From the NCBI GenBank assembly GCA_011032825.1, contig JAADJZ010000035.1, positions 124,001-188,000 on the forward strand: a DNA stretch of 64,000 nt, written 5' to 3'. Source of the stretch: Massariosphaeria phaeospora (Eukaryota; Ascomycota; Dothideomycetes; Pleosporales). The notes beneath the pieces were generated by a model, which was not told the DNA's origin, did not search any database, and worked only from the letters and a program-made list of their open reading frames with translations. Position numbers and translations under genes: made by a program. Positions 41,701 to 53,827 of the stretch are shown in pieces. Every line of letters begins with the position of its first letter. The first letter of the stretch is position 1.

Positions 41701-43161
41701 TCAACCCTTTTTGGCACCCTTACTCTTCAACCCGTCCAATCCATGTTCTTTCAACGCACGAAGGGTTGGAGCGCGAGAAACCTCATGCCGCGAGAACCTC
41801 CACTGCGCCTGTTTGAAGACGTAAACGTACGTTTCCGCCTTCATCTTCAGCGCCAACCAATCGTCGGAATAGAGACGCATAGCCAGCTCTTCCGTCATTC
41901 TCAGCATTGCCGGAATCAAGACTGCTCCACGTTCGAGAAGGTGCCGTACCATAACGATATTCCCGGTCCGTATCGCAATAGACAGTGGCTTCCAGTATGC
42001 CTGGTCCTTTTCGTATGGGTCGTAGTTGATGTCGGCGCCAAATGCCAGCAAGACGTCTACGACGGCCCGGCTGCCGTGCTTGGCTGCCGTGTAGCATATG
42101 TCGCTATCTCGGACGTACTGGCGATCGAGGAAGTTGCTTGTGAAGAGAAAACGGACGAAGTTTGCTTGGTTGTGCTTGCAGGCAGTCTTGAAGATCGTGC
42201 GCCAGGTATCTGTAGGGACTTTGTCTTTGGTTTGCAAAAGTTGCGTGAATATGTCGACGTTCCCAGTAGCAGCGCTCCGGAGCAGATATACGTTCACTTC
42301 CACTGAAGATGCCCACGGAAAACACCGACAGAAATAAGTGAACAGTTTCGCAAACCCCTCCGCGTTGTTCTGCTTGATGGCGTTCTGGATGCTAATGTCC
42401 AAGACATGCTCGGACAAGTTCCACTCACTGCCATCGTGCGCTGGCATGCGCTCGAGCAAGACATCGACAGTATCCCAGTGCCCATTGATGGTAGCAGGAA
42501 ATAAGGGTTGCGAAATATATCGCATGAGTTCTGCTGGAGTTTGCTCGCTGTCAAGCAGGCGCTGGACATGGGCCGTATCTCCAATCGCGGCCGCGAACGC
42601 CGGCCACGCCCTGTGTCGCATCCGTTTAAAGAGGGGCAACAAGGCAAGTTTAAGCTTGTCGGCAAACACATAGCGGTGTGGCGCATATTGCCAGCAAGCG
42701 CACCAGGACAAGATCTGCTCCATGTCGGCGCGAGGCACGCTTTCGAGGGGCGAGCCCGCACTGCCATCGTCGTTTAGCGGACCAAGGTGTTTGGCAGCCA
42801 TGGTACGGATTTTGTCGAAGAAGGCCGGATTGGCGCCGTTGAGGCGATACATGCGGCTCGTGAGGTAGCGCTTCAGGTATCGTTTGTGGCACAATATCTT
42901 GGTTTTTGCGTACCCGGCTTGGCTGAACCTGCTGGGCGATTTGAATGCGGTGGCGGGCTGGTTGGTCAGCACCTCGTGGGTGATGCAATCGGCGAAGATC
43001 CCTGAGGAACTTTGTAAGAGGCCATTGCACACATATGGGCATGGCTACTTACGACAAATCAGTCTACCACGCCGCCAGGCCTCCTCGATGCCGACCACGT
43101 CGACATAGTTTGAGATGAATTGCTCGAGGACCTCGGACGGTAGATTCGTGATGATGATCAT
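41701..43161 (-). CDS. Ankyrin-repeat protein with F-box-like N-terminus (second copy)
   Basis: Two exons on minus, 43161-43053 and 43001-41701, giving 469 residues. The short first exon encodes MIIITNLPSEVLEQFISNYV and ends after a Cys-Arg codon split in phase 1, the same architecture as the gene at 30.5 kb. Ankyrin-like repeats fill 120-420: AFAAAIGDTAHVQRLLD, FPATINGHWDTVDVLLERM, YTAAKHGSRAVVDVLLAFGA, SIAIRTGNIVMVRHLLERGA. The C-terminus is basic. Known: ankyrin arrays mediate protein contacts. The two genes are probably distant paralogues of a Dothideomycete family. The partner and process are unknown. Confidence 0.82.
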
Positions 43162-43531
43162 TATTCTGGACTAGATGTCTGAAGTCAACTGTCGAGTGCG
43201 TTGGTGTGAGGTTTTTCAGTCGAGATGATATATTCTGGAAGTGAAGGTAGCCTAAGGATGCATGCAGTGTGACTCAGGTATGCACGACTATCAACGCTTA
43301 CTTCTTCGAGCTTAGTCGAGCTGCAGCCTACACTGCAATCCAACGTATCACGTCATACTACTTGGACTGCTGTTGATGCTCTCGAATATCTGGTGCATTG
43401 TCGTCTGGATTGACTCGACAGGTTATGAGTTGGGTTTACGATCTGGACAAGCTTCTGGGTAGTCAAAGGACTCATACATGGGTAGAAGCACACCAACCAG
43501 TTGCTCGGAAATATACCATGCTTTGCGAGAA
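43162..43531. other. Intergenic region
   Basis: No gene. It lies between the ankyrin start and the end of the FAD oxidase. A GTTAGT right at the oxidase stop could be a splice donor to a further short exon, but the stop used gives the usual family ending. Confidence 0.35.
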
Positions 43532-45108
43532 CTAACCAAGCTTGAACCCGCCAGGGACCCCCTTCTGGAAAAGCCCCTCTGCGTCGTACTTATTGCTGAC
43601 ATCGCGCAGCTTCCCATGGAGCTCGTCGCCATACGACGTAATCGGATCCTGAAATCTGTACGCGTAGTTCATGTACTTGTACGGCACAGCAGTGCCCCGC
43701 GCCGCAGCATCCTCATCGATCTTCTGCAACACGCCTTTGAACGTCTGAATAACGAGATCGTCGTCGGTCTTGTTCTTCCACCAGTTCAAGAGCAAGATAG
43801 ACATGAGAGGCCCGTTTGCAGCGTCTAGGCCAAGGCTGTTGTCGCACTTTTTCAGCAGTGAGACGGGGTAGGCTTGCAGGGTGAAGGCGCAGGTGAAACC
43901 GTCGAGGTCGACGAGTGGCTGGAATGCAGCGGTGAAGATGTTAGAGGCGGCGATGAGAGTGGCGGCGTCGGCTTTGACGGTTGTGTTCATGTACGCACAC
44001 CTACAGTAAGATTAGGGCTCGTAAAAACCACGAAATTGATAGCATAAGCGCGTACCTGACGCAATCCGACGACTGCTTCGCTTGCTCATTCGCGGCGTCC
44101 TTCAGCGTCAACATGCGCATCGAGTTCATGGCATCGATCTGGGGTTGGACGCTAACGAAGGGTTCCAACACCGCTGGCTTCTCGACTTCGCGCGTGTAGT
44201 AGAGCTGGTTCATGCAAAAGTGGCCCCCGAGCGCTTTGAAGAGACCACTGTACCCCTGAGACACCATAATGTGCGTCTCCTCACTGGCATCAGGCTTATT
44301 CAATTCGTCGCAATAGGCCTGGACCTGGGCGGAAAAGGCGGAAGGGAAGTAAAAGACGGCACCGCCCCAGAAAGGCCCTTGCTTGAAGGTCCTGAGGTCG
44401 AAACGCGTGACGATGCCGAAGTTGTTGCCGCCACCGCGCAGCGCCCTGAATAGGTCGGGATTTTCGTTGCTGTTTGCGTTGACAGTCTCACCGCTAGAAA
44501 GGACGATTTCGTAGTTGACGACGGTATCACAGATGAAGCCCTCTCGCGAGGAAAAGAAGGAAAGTCCACCTAAGAGCAATCACGTGTGAGCGAGACTGAG
44601 AACCAAGCGGAAGTACAGAGAAGTAGACAGGAATATAGAGCAAGAAAATGGCAATACCTGCTAATGCGAGTCCTCCGATACCCCCTAGAGCAGACCGGCT
44701 TCCGCTCACTCCAAGCCCTTGTTCGTGCAGTTTCTCGTATATTGGGCCCCAACGCTCACCGGCTCCAAGCGAGACGACGCCGTCCTTGAGCTCAATTCCA
44801 GTGAGGAAACGCAAGTCGAGAGTGATACCATTGCCGGCGATATTCGAGCAACCAGGTACGGGTTGCTGGCCAGCCCCACGGATAGCGAACGAGACGTCGC
44901 CAGTGAGCGCAAACGGTTTGATTGTCTGCACAAACTTGACGACTTCATCTTTGCTTTTCGGTAGAAAGATCGCGGCAGGTACGAGCTCGCTTTGCAGCAA
45001 AGAAAGATAAGAGTTGTTTAACTTGTCGAATTCTTCGGTGCCGCCAACGGCGAGTTGATCGGCCGGGAAGACTTCCTTCAACGCTTCGATGGCTTTGGAA
45101 GCAGCCAT
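43532..45108 (-). CDS. FAD-linked oxidoreductase (BBE / 6-hydroxynicotine-oxidase-like)
   Basis: Three exons on minus, 45108-44658, 44569-44056 and 44000-43532, giving 477 residues. The FAD-binding PCMH-type domain is in the first half: PAAIFLPKSKDEVVKFVQ, IRGAGQQPVPGCSNI, VSLGAGERWGPIYEKL, GLGVSGSRSALGGIGGLALAGGLSFFSSREG, then FRALRGGGNNFGIVTRFDL. The substrate half ends with YMNYAYRFQDP and PGGFKL. The position where many relatives carry a FAD-linking His (GGH) reads GAGQQP, so the flavin is probably not bound through that His. There is no signal peptide, unlike many secreted members. The substrate is unknown; such enzymes occur in secondary metabolism and detoxification. No biosynthetic neighbours are present. 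Confidence 0.87.
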
Positions 45109-47362
45109 GTTGAGAAGAATTAGAATGTCAAAGTAAGCAGAAGATCAGAGCATACGACAGACATTTCACGCAGTGCTGCGTGGAGTGAGGGGTGATATAA
45201 TGTATCGTGCGAGAAGCGAAGCGAAGAGACGGTGAAGAGCACTGCCTCGACGCGATAGCTTATACTTGTTGGAGGTTAACTTCCGTCTGGAGCGACACAG
45301 TGGATACTGCGTGACTTACACTGATCCGCACGTACGCAGTAGCGTTGACTTACTATAGACACCAAGAGTACAATAACCAAGCCCTTCCGCAATCCGTTAG
45401 CCCTTGAGAAAGTCCATCGAACTGTGAGATCTTTTGCGCATCTTGTCAATCATGTAACGGAGTCTTTGCGCCATTGCCGTGATTGGTCCTTGTACCCTTT
45501 GTAGCAAAACTGTCTGCTAGACAGTAGCACAGTGCACAGTACATATGAGGTTCGCCGACGAAGCGGGGTGATAGATATGCAAGTTCGCTGCGGGCCGTTT
45601 AGACAAACAGACCGTGCCCAAACTAGCTGCGACAACTATTGCGCAAGCGAAGCGACCAATAGGGCCTTGATCGTTCCGTCTCCGAAGTTGAAAGAAGACA
45701 GACGAAGTACCTAGAGGCGGTGCGGTAGGTGCAACGTCTGCCTAGACGTTAAGATTTCCCCGCTTACCCCTTCCAGCCTAGCAGTACCGGTAGTATATAT
45801 AGTAGGACTGTTAAACCTGCACCTCTCCCCGCAGAGCAGTTTTCGCGAGCGTTTAACCCGCACCTCTACTCTCTATACCGTGAATCAATACTCCGTACCT
45901 TTATAGAGATTCGGTCCGAACAGAAGTCTGTCTCCTACTACCTACATACATTCGTCTTTCCCTAGAAAGAGCGAAGAGCAGTACGCATTCATAAACTCGT
46001 AAGCAAGTAAAGATTTAACAAGAGAGCACATCGCAAGGACAACAATAATAATTGTCGTTGTTAAGATGCACTTATCTCTTCCCTATTACTACTAACCCGC
46101 AAACCCCACCCTTCAAATTCAATCTTCTTGCATCAATGTCAATTCTTTCCCAGAAGCGCTCCGTATCATCCCTCCCTCCCTTCCAAGCCGCACCGTCAAA
46201 AATCTCCACAACCTCTCCAACCCAACACACCGCTACATACATACTCCGTACCCTATCGACGATCGCACCCATCAGCCGTCTCCCGCGCCACCCGCGCCAA
46301 TCAATCAACCACCCCACCCGTCCCCCCCAACCCCGTGCGACGATCCCCATCCAACCCAACGTTTGATCGTCACGTCCATAATCAACGAGCCGCTCCTCCG
46401 TGTAACTTTTGGGCATGTTGGAGGGGCAATCGGGCGGATGTATATATATATATGCCATGCCATGCGCTCCGTCTAGACTTAAATCTCAGTTTACCTCTCC
46501 TTGTTCTTTTTCTACTAAAATATTTTCTTTCCGTGCCTGATCTGATGATGGGACGGACTAACGGTCCCGCGTGCCTGCAATGATGGATACTGGAATTGAT
46601 GGGGTTACTGACGGCATGTTGCTGTTATTTCATGGCGCTGGTTAGTTGAGGTTGGTTTTTCTCCAGCTCTGTTCGCTTCCCGTGTTTCTTCCGTCTCTCG
46701 TTCCTTCGAAACTCCTCACCGTCTATGAGTGCTCAGCTTCTTTTACTCTTGTCCCTATACTATGTTATCGGACGCACTGTTTCCCTATGTTCCAACAAAT
46801 CTCACTCGCAACCCACAACCTAACCACACCACACCGTGCGATTTAAGAATGCCTCAAAATCAAAGCATTTAATAATAATTTCCTACAGTCACATCCCTCA
46901 CAAATTCCATCCATCCCACCCGTGGACCCCTCCCAGTCTGCAGCCGAATATACACAATGCCCAGACGGACAGGGCTCACCAAACCCACACATGCCCCTAA
47001 TGTGGCTGAAACCCCCAAAAACCCCCATATAAAGTCATCCATTCCATCGAGCTTGACGTTCATGTAGATGACGGTAGGCGTTCCAAAGTCAATAGATTGC
47101 GAAGGGAAAATTCCGGTAAATGGTGCTATAATTGTTATGTGGTAGGCTCTCGACGCGAGACTTCAAAAGATCTACCTGGTCGGATCTGCAGCTTCAACCT
47201 CAAGGACACAGCTGGTGCTAGTCCTCTCATAGGTGCTGCAGAAACGGACCGGATAGAGTCTGCGGAGATAGATTGCTGATGGGTTGTGTTACAGGCCGGA
47301 TAGTGTCGAAGAAAAAGAACTTAGGAAAGATCGAGTAAAAGCAGGGCATTAAAACCGTCGGA
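45109..47362. other. Gene-free 2.2-kb stretch
   Basis: No supported gene. 45730-46050 is AT-rich with TA steps and looks like a decayed repeat. A TATATATATATATG run is near 46440. Frames at 46072-46583 are low-complexity shadows of a C-rich strand. Confidence 0.45.
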
Positions 47363-48786
47363 CTACTCCTCCATTCTGCCGAAGAAGGCGTCGTCATCCT
47401 CGTCCGCCAAACTGTCGTCCTCCATGTCGATGTCTTTGTCTTTGCTTTCATGGTGGTAACGATAGCTGGATCCACGGAGGCTTGATTGCTGAGCAACGAC
47501 TGCGGTGCTGCCTGATATGGTGCGGGCGTTGTTGAACTCCAGAAATTTCGCAGGTAGCGGGGGAACCGGGGGCACGTCCGGTGGCAGAGTGACGGGACCT
47601 GACTTGGGCGTGCCGTAGGAGCAACTAAGCAAGCCGACGGCTGCAGCAAGGTCTGCCTGGTCGTTCTCTTCATCGTAATAGGAGCCAGCAACTGAAGTAC
47701 CCGAGGTGGTGGGTCGGTCAGACACATTGCTCCACTGGCGATAGTGGCCGCTGTGGCCGTTGTCAGAAAAGACGGCGGACTGGTACGAATGGCTGTAGGC
47801 AGAGCTGTTAGTGGAATAGCGCTTGGACGAGCGCATGCCATAGTGCGAGCGTGGGAAGGATCCAACAGCGTGATCGTCCACTTGCGGGGGCGGGGTAGTG
47901 TCGGTCGAGCTAAGCCCGTCGCGCAAATCAGACGATCCCGAGGCCGGCGGGGACGCCGAGGAGTGATCGCTGTCGCGCGGCGTCTCGTTCTCTTGGTTCA
48001 TGGTGACGAGCACCGAGGCGGCCTCGAGCAGCTGCACCTGCTGATGCTTGGAGATGAGCAACTTGGACGTGTACTGCCATTCCGGGGTGTGCTCCCAACT
48101 AGATGACGGTCAACTCAGAACGCGCAATGAACGGCCGCGCCGTGGAACATGTGGAGCGAGGGAAGGGCATTCGTCTCGAGGCATGAACGTATGTGGGAGT
48201 AGGGCGGTGGACGGAGGGCTACTAACAGGTGTTTGGTCAGACAACTGCTGTGCTTGTACCCTTTCCCACATGTTTCACATCTCAATTCGCTACCACTTGC
48301 ACGCTTGCCGTCACCTTTGATCAAGCGGGCGCCCTCGCTGGCACGACGTATTCTCGCTTTGGAGTTGCCTTTCTCGTGCTCAGGCATCGAGCCCAGCGGA
48401 GGGCCATCGCTGACGGCAACTTCATTCTTGGCAGCCACATAGCTCCCCGGGCCAAACGCGGAACCATCGCTCGGCACGCTGCTGGCCATGAACGGGTGTG
48501 GATGGAGGCTGGGCCCGCGGAACGCCGAGGCAGGCTTCGACGGGCGACGAGCACTGCTGCTGCTGCCGCTGCCATCGAGCGGGGCGCCGGACATGCCTTT
48601 GGCGGCCGCAGCCATGGCGGCAATGTTGCTGGCAGCCGTCGAGCTCATGCTCTTCCTACGTGTTACGCGGTGTGCCGGATTCAACGAGCCGGCCGACAGC
48701 GACGACGAGTGCGGGCGAGACTTGGGAAGCGAGCCGACCGTGTTCGATGAGTGCCGATGCTGGCTGGTAGGGCGGGCTGTGAGCAT
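47363..48786 (-). CDS. C2H2 zinc-finger transcription factor
   Basis: Two exons on minus, 48786-48227 and 48098-47363, giving 431 residues. The first half is Ser/Ala-rich with basic patches. One C2H2 finger is formed across the splice site: LRCETCGKGYKHSSCLTKH in exon 1 and LWEHTPEWQYTSKLL in exon 2, so C-X2-C-X12-H-X3-H has its two His on different exons. After the finger, SKHQQVQLLEAASVLVTMN is a strongly conserved-looking helix. The tail is Ser/Asp-rich and ends acidic (EDDSLADEDDDAFFGRMEE). It belongs to a fungal family with a single finger; I cannot name the orthologue. An upstream exon ATGACTGTCCTCAAG at 48874 with a GC-AG intron could add five codons. Nuclear by family. Confidence 0.82.
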
Positions 48787-51700
48787 TTCCTGCAGCAGAG
48801 CGAGTCAGCGATGGCAATTGGCAGCGGGCGGGACAATTGCGTGAAAGGAAAGTGCGTGCCTTGAGGACAGTCATGCTGCTAGAATACTCCTTCAGCCTCT
48901 AAAATTGGTGTCTTGTCTTTGTTCTCGTGGCAGCGCGCAGTCGATCACCCAGTCGGACCAAGAACGTGCACAGCCCCGAGTGGCCGGACACTTTGCTGGA
49001 GCGCGGAGGGGAAGCGAGGCAGGCACGTCGGGATCCGAGCGGGCAGCGGCGAGGGCGAGGAGGGCGTCGGCGTGTCGAGAGAGAGAGGAGAGCGAGGTAA
49101 GTGTGGGTGTGAGTAGAGAGGGCGGCGTGGTCTTTCAAAAATAATAATTGCACAATGGCGTGGAATGCAGTGCGGTGGACCTGGACGACACCTGGACCCC
49201 ACCGACAGCCGTGCCTCTCGATATTGCGTTACACGCCGGCCAGGGTGTTTCGGATGCAGGCGCCTGCACAGCAGCTCGATCCGTGGCGGGCGCAAGTGTT
49301 TCGGCGGAGATGAGGCGCTGGCAGGAGAGGCATACAGCGTGAGTTGTGGACAGTGAATAATGCCAGGCAGCGAACAGAGGCCCGGGGCTGGCCTGGAAAT
49401 ATTTATTGCGGACCTGGCACGCGGCGGCTGCGGAGGGCATCAGATGGCTGCTGGCGCAGGTCATTCGGCCGCCTTTCTCGCGCAGCACCCGCTAGCTCCA
49501 ACGTGTGCCCTGAACTGGACTGATAGGGCAGCCCGCCGCCGGCTGCTGCCATGTAGAATTGTTGACGTGCTCTCCCTGCCGTGGTGGCTGATGATATTGC
49601 GCAAACCGACGGGCGGGGCTCGCCGGGCTGCCTCCTTGGCGCCCTCGCACGCACGCCTCCCTCTCGTTGCGAGTCTGCGAACGACAGCGACGCGAACAGC
49701 TGGCCTCGTCATCATGCTCAGGAACAACAACACCCTTTGTGCAGGTTCCTGGCGACCCTCAGCCCAGCCGACGGCGCTAGAGCTGGGCCCTCGACCCTCC
49801 GGCGCCCATTGATTCGATCTGTGCCTCGATAGCCTCCGCGCTGCACTGGTGCTGCTTTGGGACGCCAGGCCCATCCTGCGTCTGCCATATTCCCCGCTTG
49901 GGCCTCCACCAGCCACTCCTCCATGCGGCTGCTCATGAATCCAGCGTGAGCGAGCCGTGTGGAGAAGTATCTACTGCTAGTATCCTCTGCACCCCACCGA
50001 TCGCTGCTCTGGCCGCTCTCCCACGGCCCAGGCCGAACGACTGCTCTGTGCTGCATCGTCGACTTTTTTGCGCAGCCAGCATACGATGCCGTCTGCGGAT
50101 ACGGCATACCGTGGCTGCGGCTTTTCAATCACCCCAATGCCCTGTTGATAAGAGACCTGCGGCTGGCCGCCATCGCGATCGGCCCCATGCTGCGCGTGCA
50201 TGTTGATGGCGCTATCTCAAGCCACCTCCTCATTCTGTGCGGCGTGGGGTCGCCGGGGGATGCTGGTCGTGGACGAACTACGCTGCCAACCTGCCAGCGA
50301 CGTGAGAATGCCGCTCCCCGTGTCTTCATGCAGGTCATGGCAGGATCGGCGGGCCTCGACACACATGGACGACGATCCGTTCGAGGCCTTCGGGCACGAG
50401 CAACCACGCTGAACCGTGGCGGGCCGCCCGGAAGCACTCAACAACTGCAAACACGGCGTGGAACGAGTCTGCGGTTCACCAAAAAAGTGCCGTAGAGTGC
50501 TCCAATAACAGCGCTGCGCCAACTGCCTCTCATTGCGGGGAAGCATGACCTAGCACCGTCTTGTGCAAGTCCTGATGCCATGTCCTCCATCCTCTAGGAT
50601 GCAGGTGCTCGTGAGGGGTTTCACTGTGCGTTGATTGCCTTCCGACTACCACCACTTCGGAAAAGGTTGGCCGCAAAGCTTGACATCATGCTCAGCAGAA
50701 GGACAAGTACTCCGTCGTGAGCTGTTTCGCTGAGTACTCTGTAGCGAGGGTATAGCGTGGTAAGCTGGGCATCAGCTGCCATGTCTTGCTAACTACTAGC
50801 AATTGGTGTGTCGCGCCGGCAATTGCAGCACCGTGGCTAACAGCCCTGCACGTTCCTGAGGCCAGTGTGCTTGGCCTGCTTCCTCGTGGACAATTCCTTG
50901 GTTCCGACATGCGCGTGAGGTCTTTTGCGATCGACCATTGGGACTTGTTTCGTGCGGGTACACGTGAGATCCCTAGCTTTCCAAGACTTCTCCGGGGTGA
51001 ATCCATGTCGTCGTAATTAGGACTATCTGTTACAATAGAAGTGGGCCATCGTTAGGGAAGCGTATTCGTGTACAGTAGAATTTGGTCCATGTTATTTTTC
51101 GACTATCAGCGCACGGTCCGGGGGAAATGGCGCATAGTCTGGATTTGGGTCTGATTTCGCATGCTCAGCTATCCAGCCATGCCAGGAGGCTTCCAGAGGC
51201 GTCTCTATGAGCTTTGATTGGATCATTCAATAAATCTGGGTTCATAATATCCAGCCTGTGCGCTGGTGGTTGAAAAGAGCTACACACTTGTCTCTACGGT
51301 AGTCTGGTAGAAGGCTATCAGACGATTCGGTGACGCCTCGTAGACTACCCAGAAGGTCCTATTAATTCAATCTCCCCGTTTGCTAGTTGCTCTCCTGTTG
51401 GCAACGCTCAAAATCGCAAAGATGCAACTACGAGAGCTTTGGCATGTAGTCTCTAGGCGTCCATAGGCTGGGATATTAGTCAGACCCACGAGGGCTGGAG
51501 ATGGCGATGTCGCCGCGCATTTTGATCGAAAATTAGGGAAACGGTGGAAGCGGAATTTGAGCTGAGCTCATGCGTGTAGAAAGATATCGTCGACGACGAT
51601 GTAAAAAAGGAAATCTCCTCGCGCACGAGACAAGAGAGCGCAAGAACTCAAAGGCATGAGAAGCGACTTGAGAGTTAACTTTTGCGTGTATTGGAGCAGG

Positions 51701-52024
51701 AGAATTATTCAGTGAAATTGAAGGTTTCTCGGGGACGGAAAAAAAAGAAGGGTCGAGTATCGATAAGGGCTAGTGGTGCTAAGCCACATCACGTGATCAT
51801 CAGCCCCATTCGGACCTCGGGAGGGATCGTCATCGCGGCCGTCTGCCTGCAACAACACAAACACCTGGGCACCGTCCATCGATTCTACACCTCTACTAGC
51901 ACCGAGCACCCGTCTGCAGCTGCACAGGAGACCATCGAACACTCGACTGGGCCGTATCCCCCACTCTCGCGACTCCCGCCACCGCGACTCCTTCCACTCC
52001 GACATCCTCAGTTACACCCTCACA
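48787..52024. other. Long intergenic region (3.2 kb)
   Basis: No gene I can support. 49140-50560 is GC-rich with several overlapping open frames on both strands, none resembling a protein family. It is more likely the extended promoter or leader of the C2H2 factor. 50570-52000 has ordinary composition. A CATCACGTGATCATC element at about 51786-51800 contains a CACGTG E-box, 225 bp before the Rab gene. Confidence 0.45.
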
Positions 52025-52903
52025 ATGGCGGACAATTCTTCACAGCCGAAGCCGAGTAGCAGCGTCAAGCTTGTGCTTCTAGGAGAGGCGGCAGTCGGGA
52101 AGGTAGGAGTATACGCTTAACCTGCGACGCTGGACTGGTAGCTCACCATCTGCAGTCCTCGCTCGTCATGCGGTTTGTGAACAACGACTTCCAGGAGAAC
52201 AAGGAGCCAACGATAGGCGGTACGTCCCCAACTTCATCAGTATCTAACTTCTTCGGAACTGTTAACTTCTGCTTTACTATACAGAGACAGGATGCTAACA
52301 GGAGTAACAATAGCTGCCTTTCTGACCCAGAAATGCAACCTCCCGACCCGAACCATCAAGTTTGAAATCTGGGATACTGCTGGCCAGGAACGCTTCGCCT
52401 CTCTCGCCCCGATGTACTACCGCAATGCTCAAGCCGCACTCGTCGTCTATGATATAACAAAACCGTCGTCGCTCACAAAAGCCCAGCACTGGGTGGCCGA
52501 ACTCCATCGTCAAGCCTCGCCGGGCATCGTCATAGCGCTTGTGGGTAACAAAGCCGATCTAGCTAGCGCACCTGGAGAAGAGAGTGCTGAGGACGCGGAC
52601 GCGGCGCCGGCTGCAGAGGGCGAGGTCCCTGAGGATGATGAATCTACCGATGCGAGGCGAGTGCCATCCAAGACTGCCAAGTCGTATGCGGACGAGGAGA
52701 GCCTGCTGTTCTTCGAGACCAGTGCCAAGACTGGCCAGAATGTGGCAGAGGTTTTCACAGCTATTGCGAACGCGATCCCGGAGACGAGCCTGAAGGGACC
52801 GAGGGGTGCCGGCGGCCAGACGAATCTAGGAAGGCAAGAGGAGGCGCGGGTAAATCTGGGCAGTGCGCGGGTTGAGGGTGCCAAAGAGGGATGCGCGTGC
52901 TGA
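52025..52903 (+). CDS. Rab5-family small GTPase (Vps21/Ypt5-like)
   Basis: Three exons, 52025-52102, 52156-52219 and 52314-52903, giving 243 residues. All nucleotide-binding motifs are present: P-loop GEAAVGKSS (20-28, split by intron 1), effector region EPTIGAAFLTQ, DTAGQE at 68-73, NKAD, and ETSAKT. The last intron has an ideal TGCTAAC branch point 20 nt before its acceptor. An acidic insert of about 35 residues after NKADLA is a feature of filamentous-fungal Rab5 proteins. The C-terminus KEGCAC is a double-geranylgeranyl signal. Known role: early-endosome fusion and vacuolar sorting on endosomal membranes. Fungi usually have two Rab5 forms; which one this is cannot be decided here. Confidence 0.9.
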
Positions 52904-53827
52904 GGAAATATCAATGATCTTAGTTTTGGGTAGAAGGATGGGCCAAGCAGACCATTCTGCCAACGGACAATTAGGGCGTATGGCTCTCAGTAGGATATGT
53001 TTCTTCAACAACAAATATCATGGAGCGATGCTTCTGTTTGACATGTGTCTTCCTCCGCAATAGTGAGATAGTTCACTCTTGCTGACACCGGTTCATGTGA
53101 GTTGCCAGCCACTCATCCTGCAATGTTGACTAACACTCGAAGAACAAGTGCATATAATTATAGGTCCTATTACGAATACTTGGAAACTAATGGGCAGGGG
53201 CATCGTGCGCCGTTGAGGATCGAAGGATTGCAACTGCCCTCACACTCGACTTACTGCTTTCGGGATCGGAGACGAATGCGAATATCTTGGCAGCCCTATC
53301 TACCGTTTCCTTGATTGCGACCAGCTTGGCAACATTTCAGGGGCGTCGTTTCTTGAAGTTCTTCTAAAACAACCGACACGGTAACATATGTCTTGAGGTC
53401 AATCCATCTAGGCTGCCGCCACTACGGAAATTGGTAGGCGGATGCGAAATTGACTTGGCAGCATCGTCGTTTGTATAAGTACGTACCCAACAAAGAAACG
53501 AACCTAGGGCTATGTTATCTTATCAACTCAAGTTGACGACACTGTTCTTCATACTACTTTGAACTAATATAGGAAATACAAAAGTCTTCCGGTGAGGCTG
53601 ATTCCGTCTTGCGCCACGCGCTCTTGGTCTTTGGCCGCAGCCTCGCTTGGCCCGGCACGACTCGACACGACACGACGCGTCCGTACAAATTATACGAGTA
53701 CCTTTCCGGTGGTGTGTAGGACGAGTTTCTGGTTAAACAGGGTCGCTCCTGTCACCGCTTGCATTGAAGCATTCTCCCTTCTTGAACGCTGTTTTCCGCT
53801 TTGAGAGCTTTGTTTGGAGTGGAGAAA
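52904..53827. other. Intergenic region
   Basis: 0.9 kb without a gene I can support. GACTCGACACGACACGACGCG repeats near 53660 lie upstream of the membrane-protein gene. Confidence 0.4.

Noticed and set aside
46072..46583. Overlapping frames on both strands near 46.1-46.6 kb
   Set aside because: C-rich low-complexity sequence; no motif, and no consistent exon structure.
49135..50560. Several 80-180-residue frames on both strands in GC-rich DNA
   Set aside because: High GC lowers stop frequency; none has a recognisable domain or splice-linked continuation.
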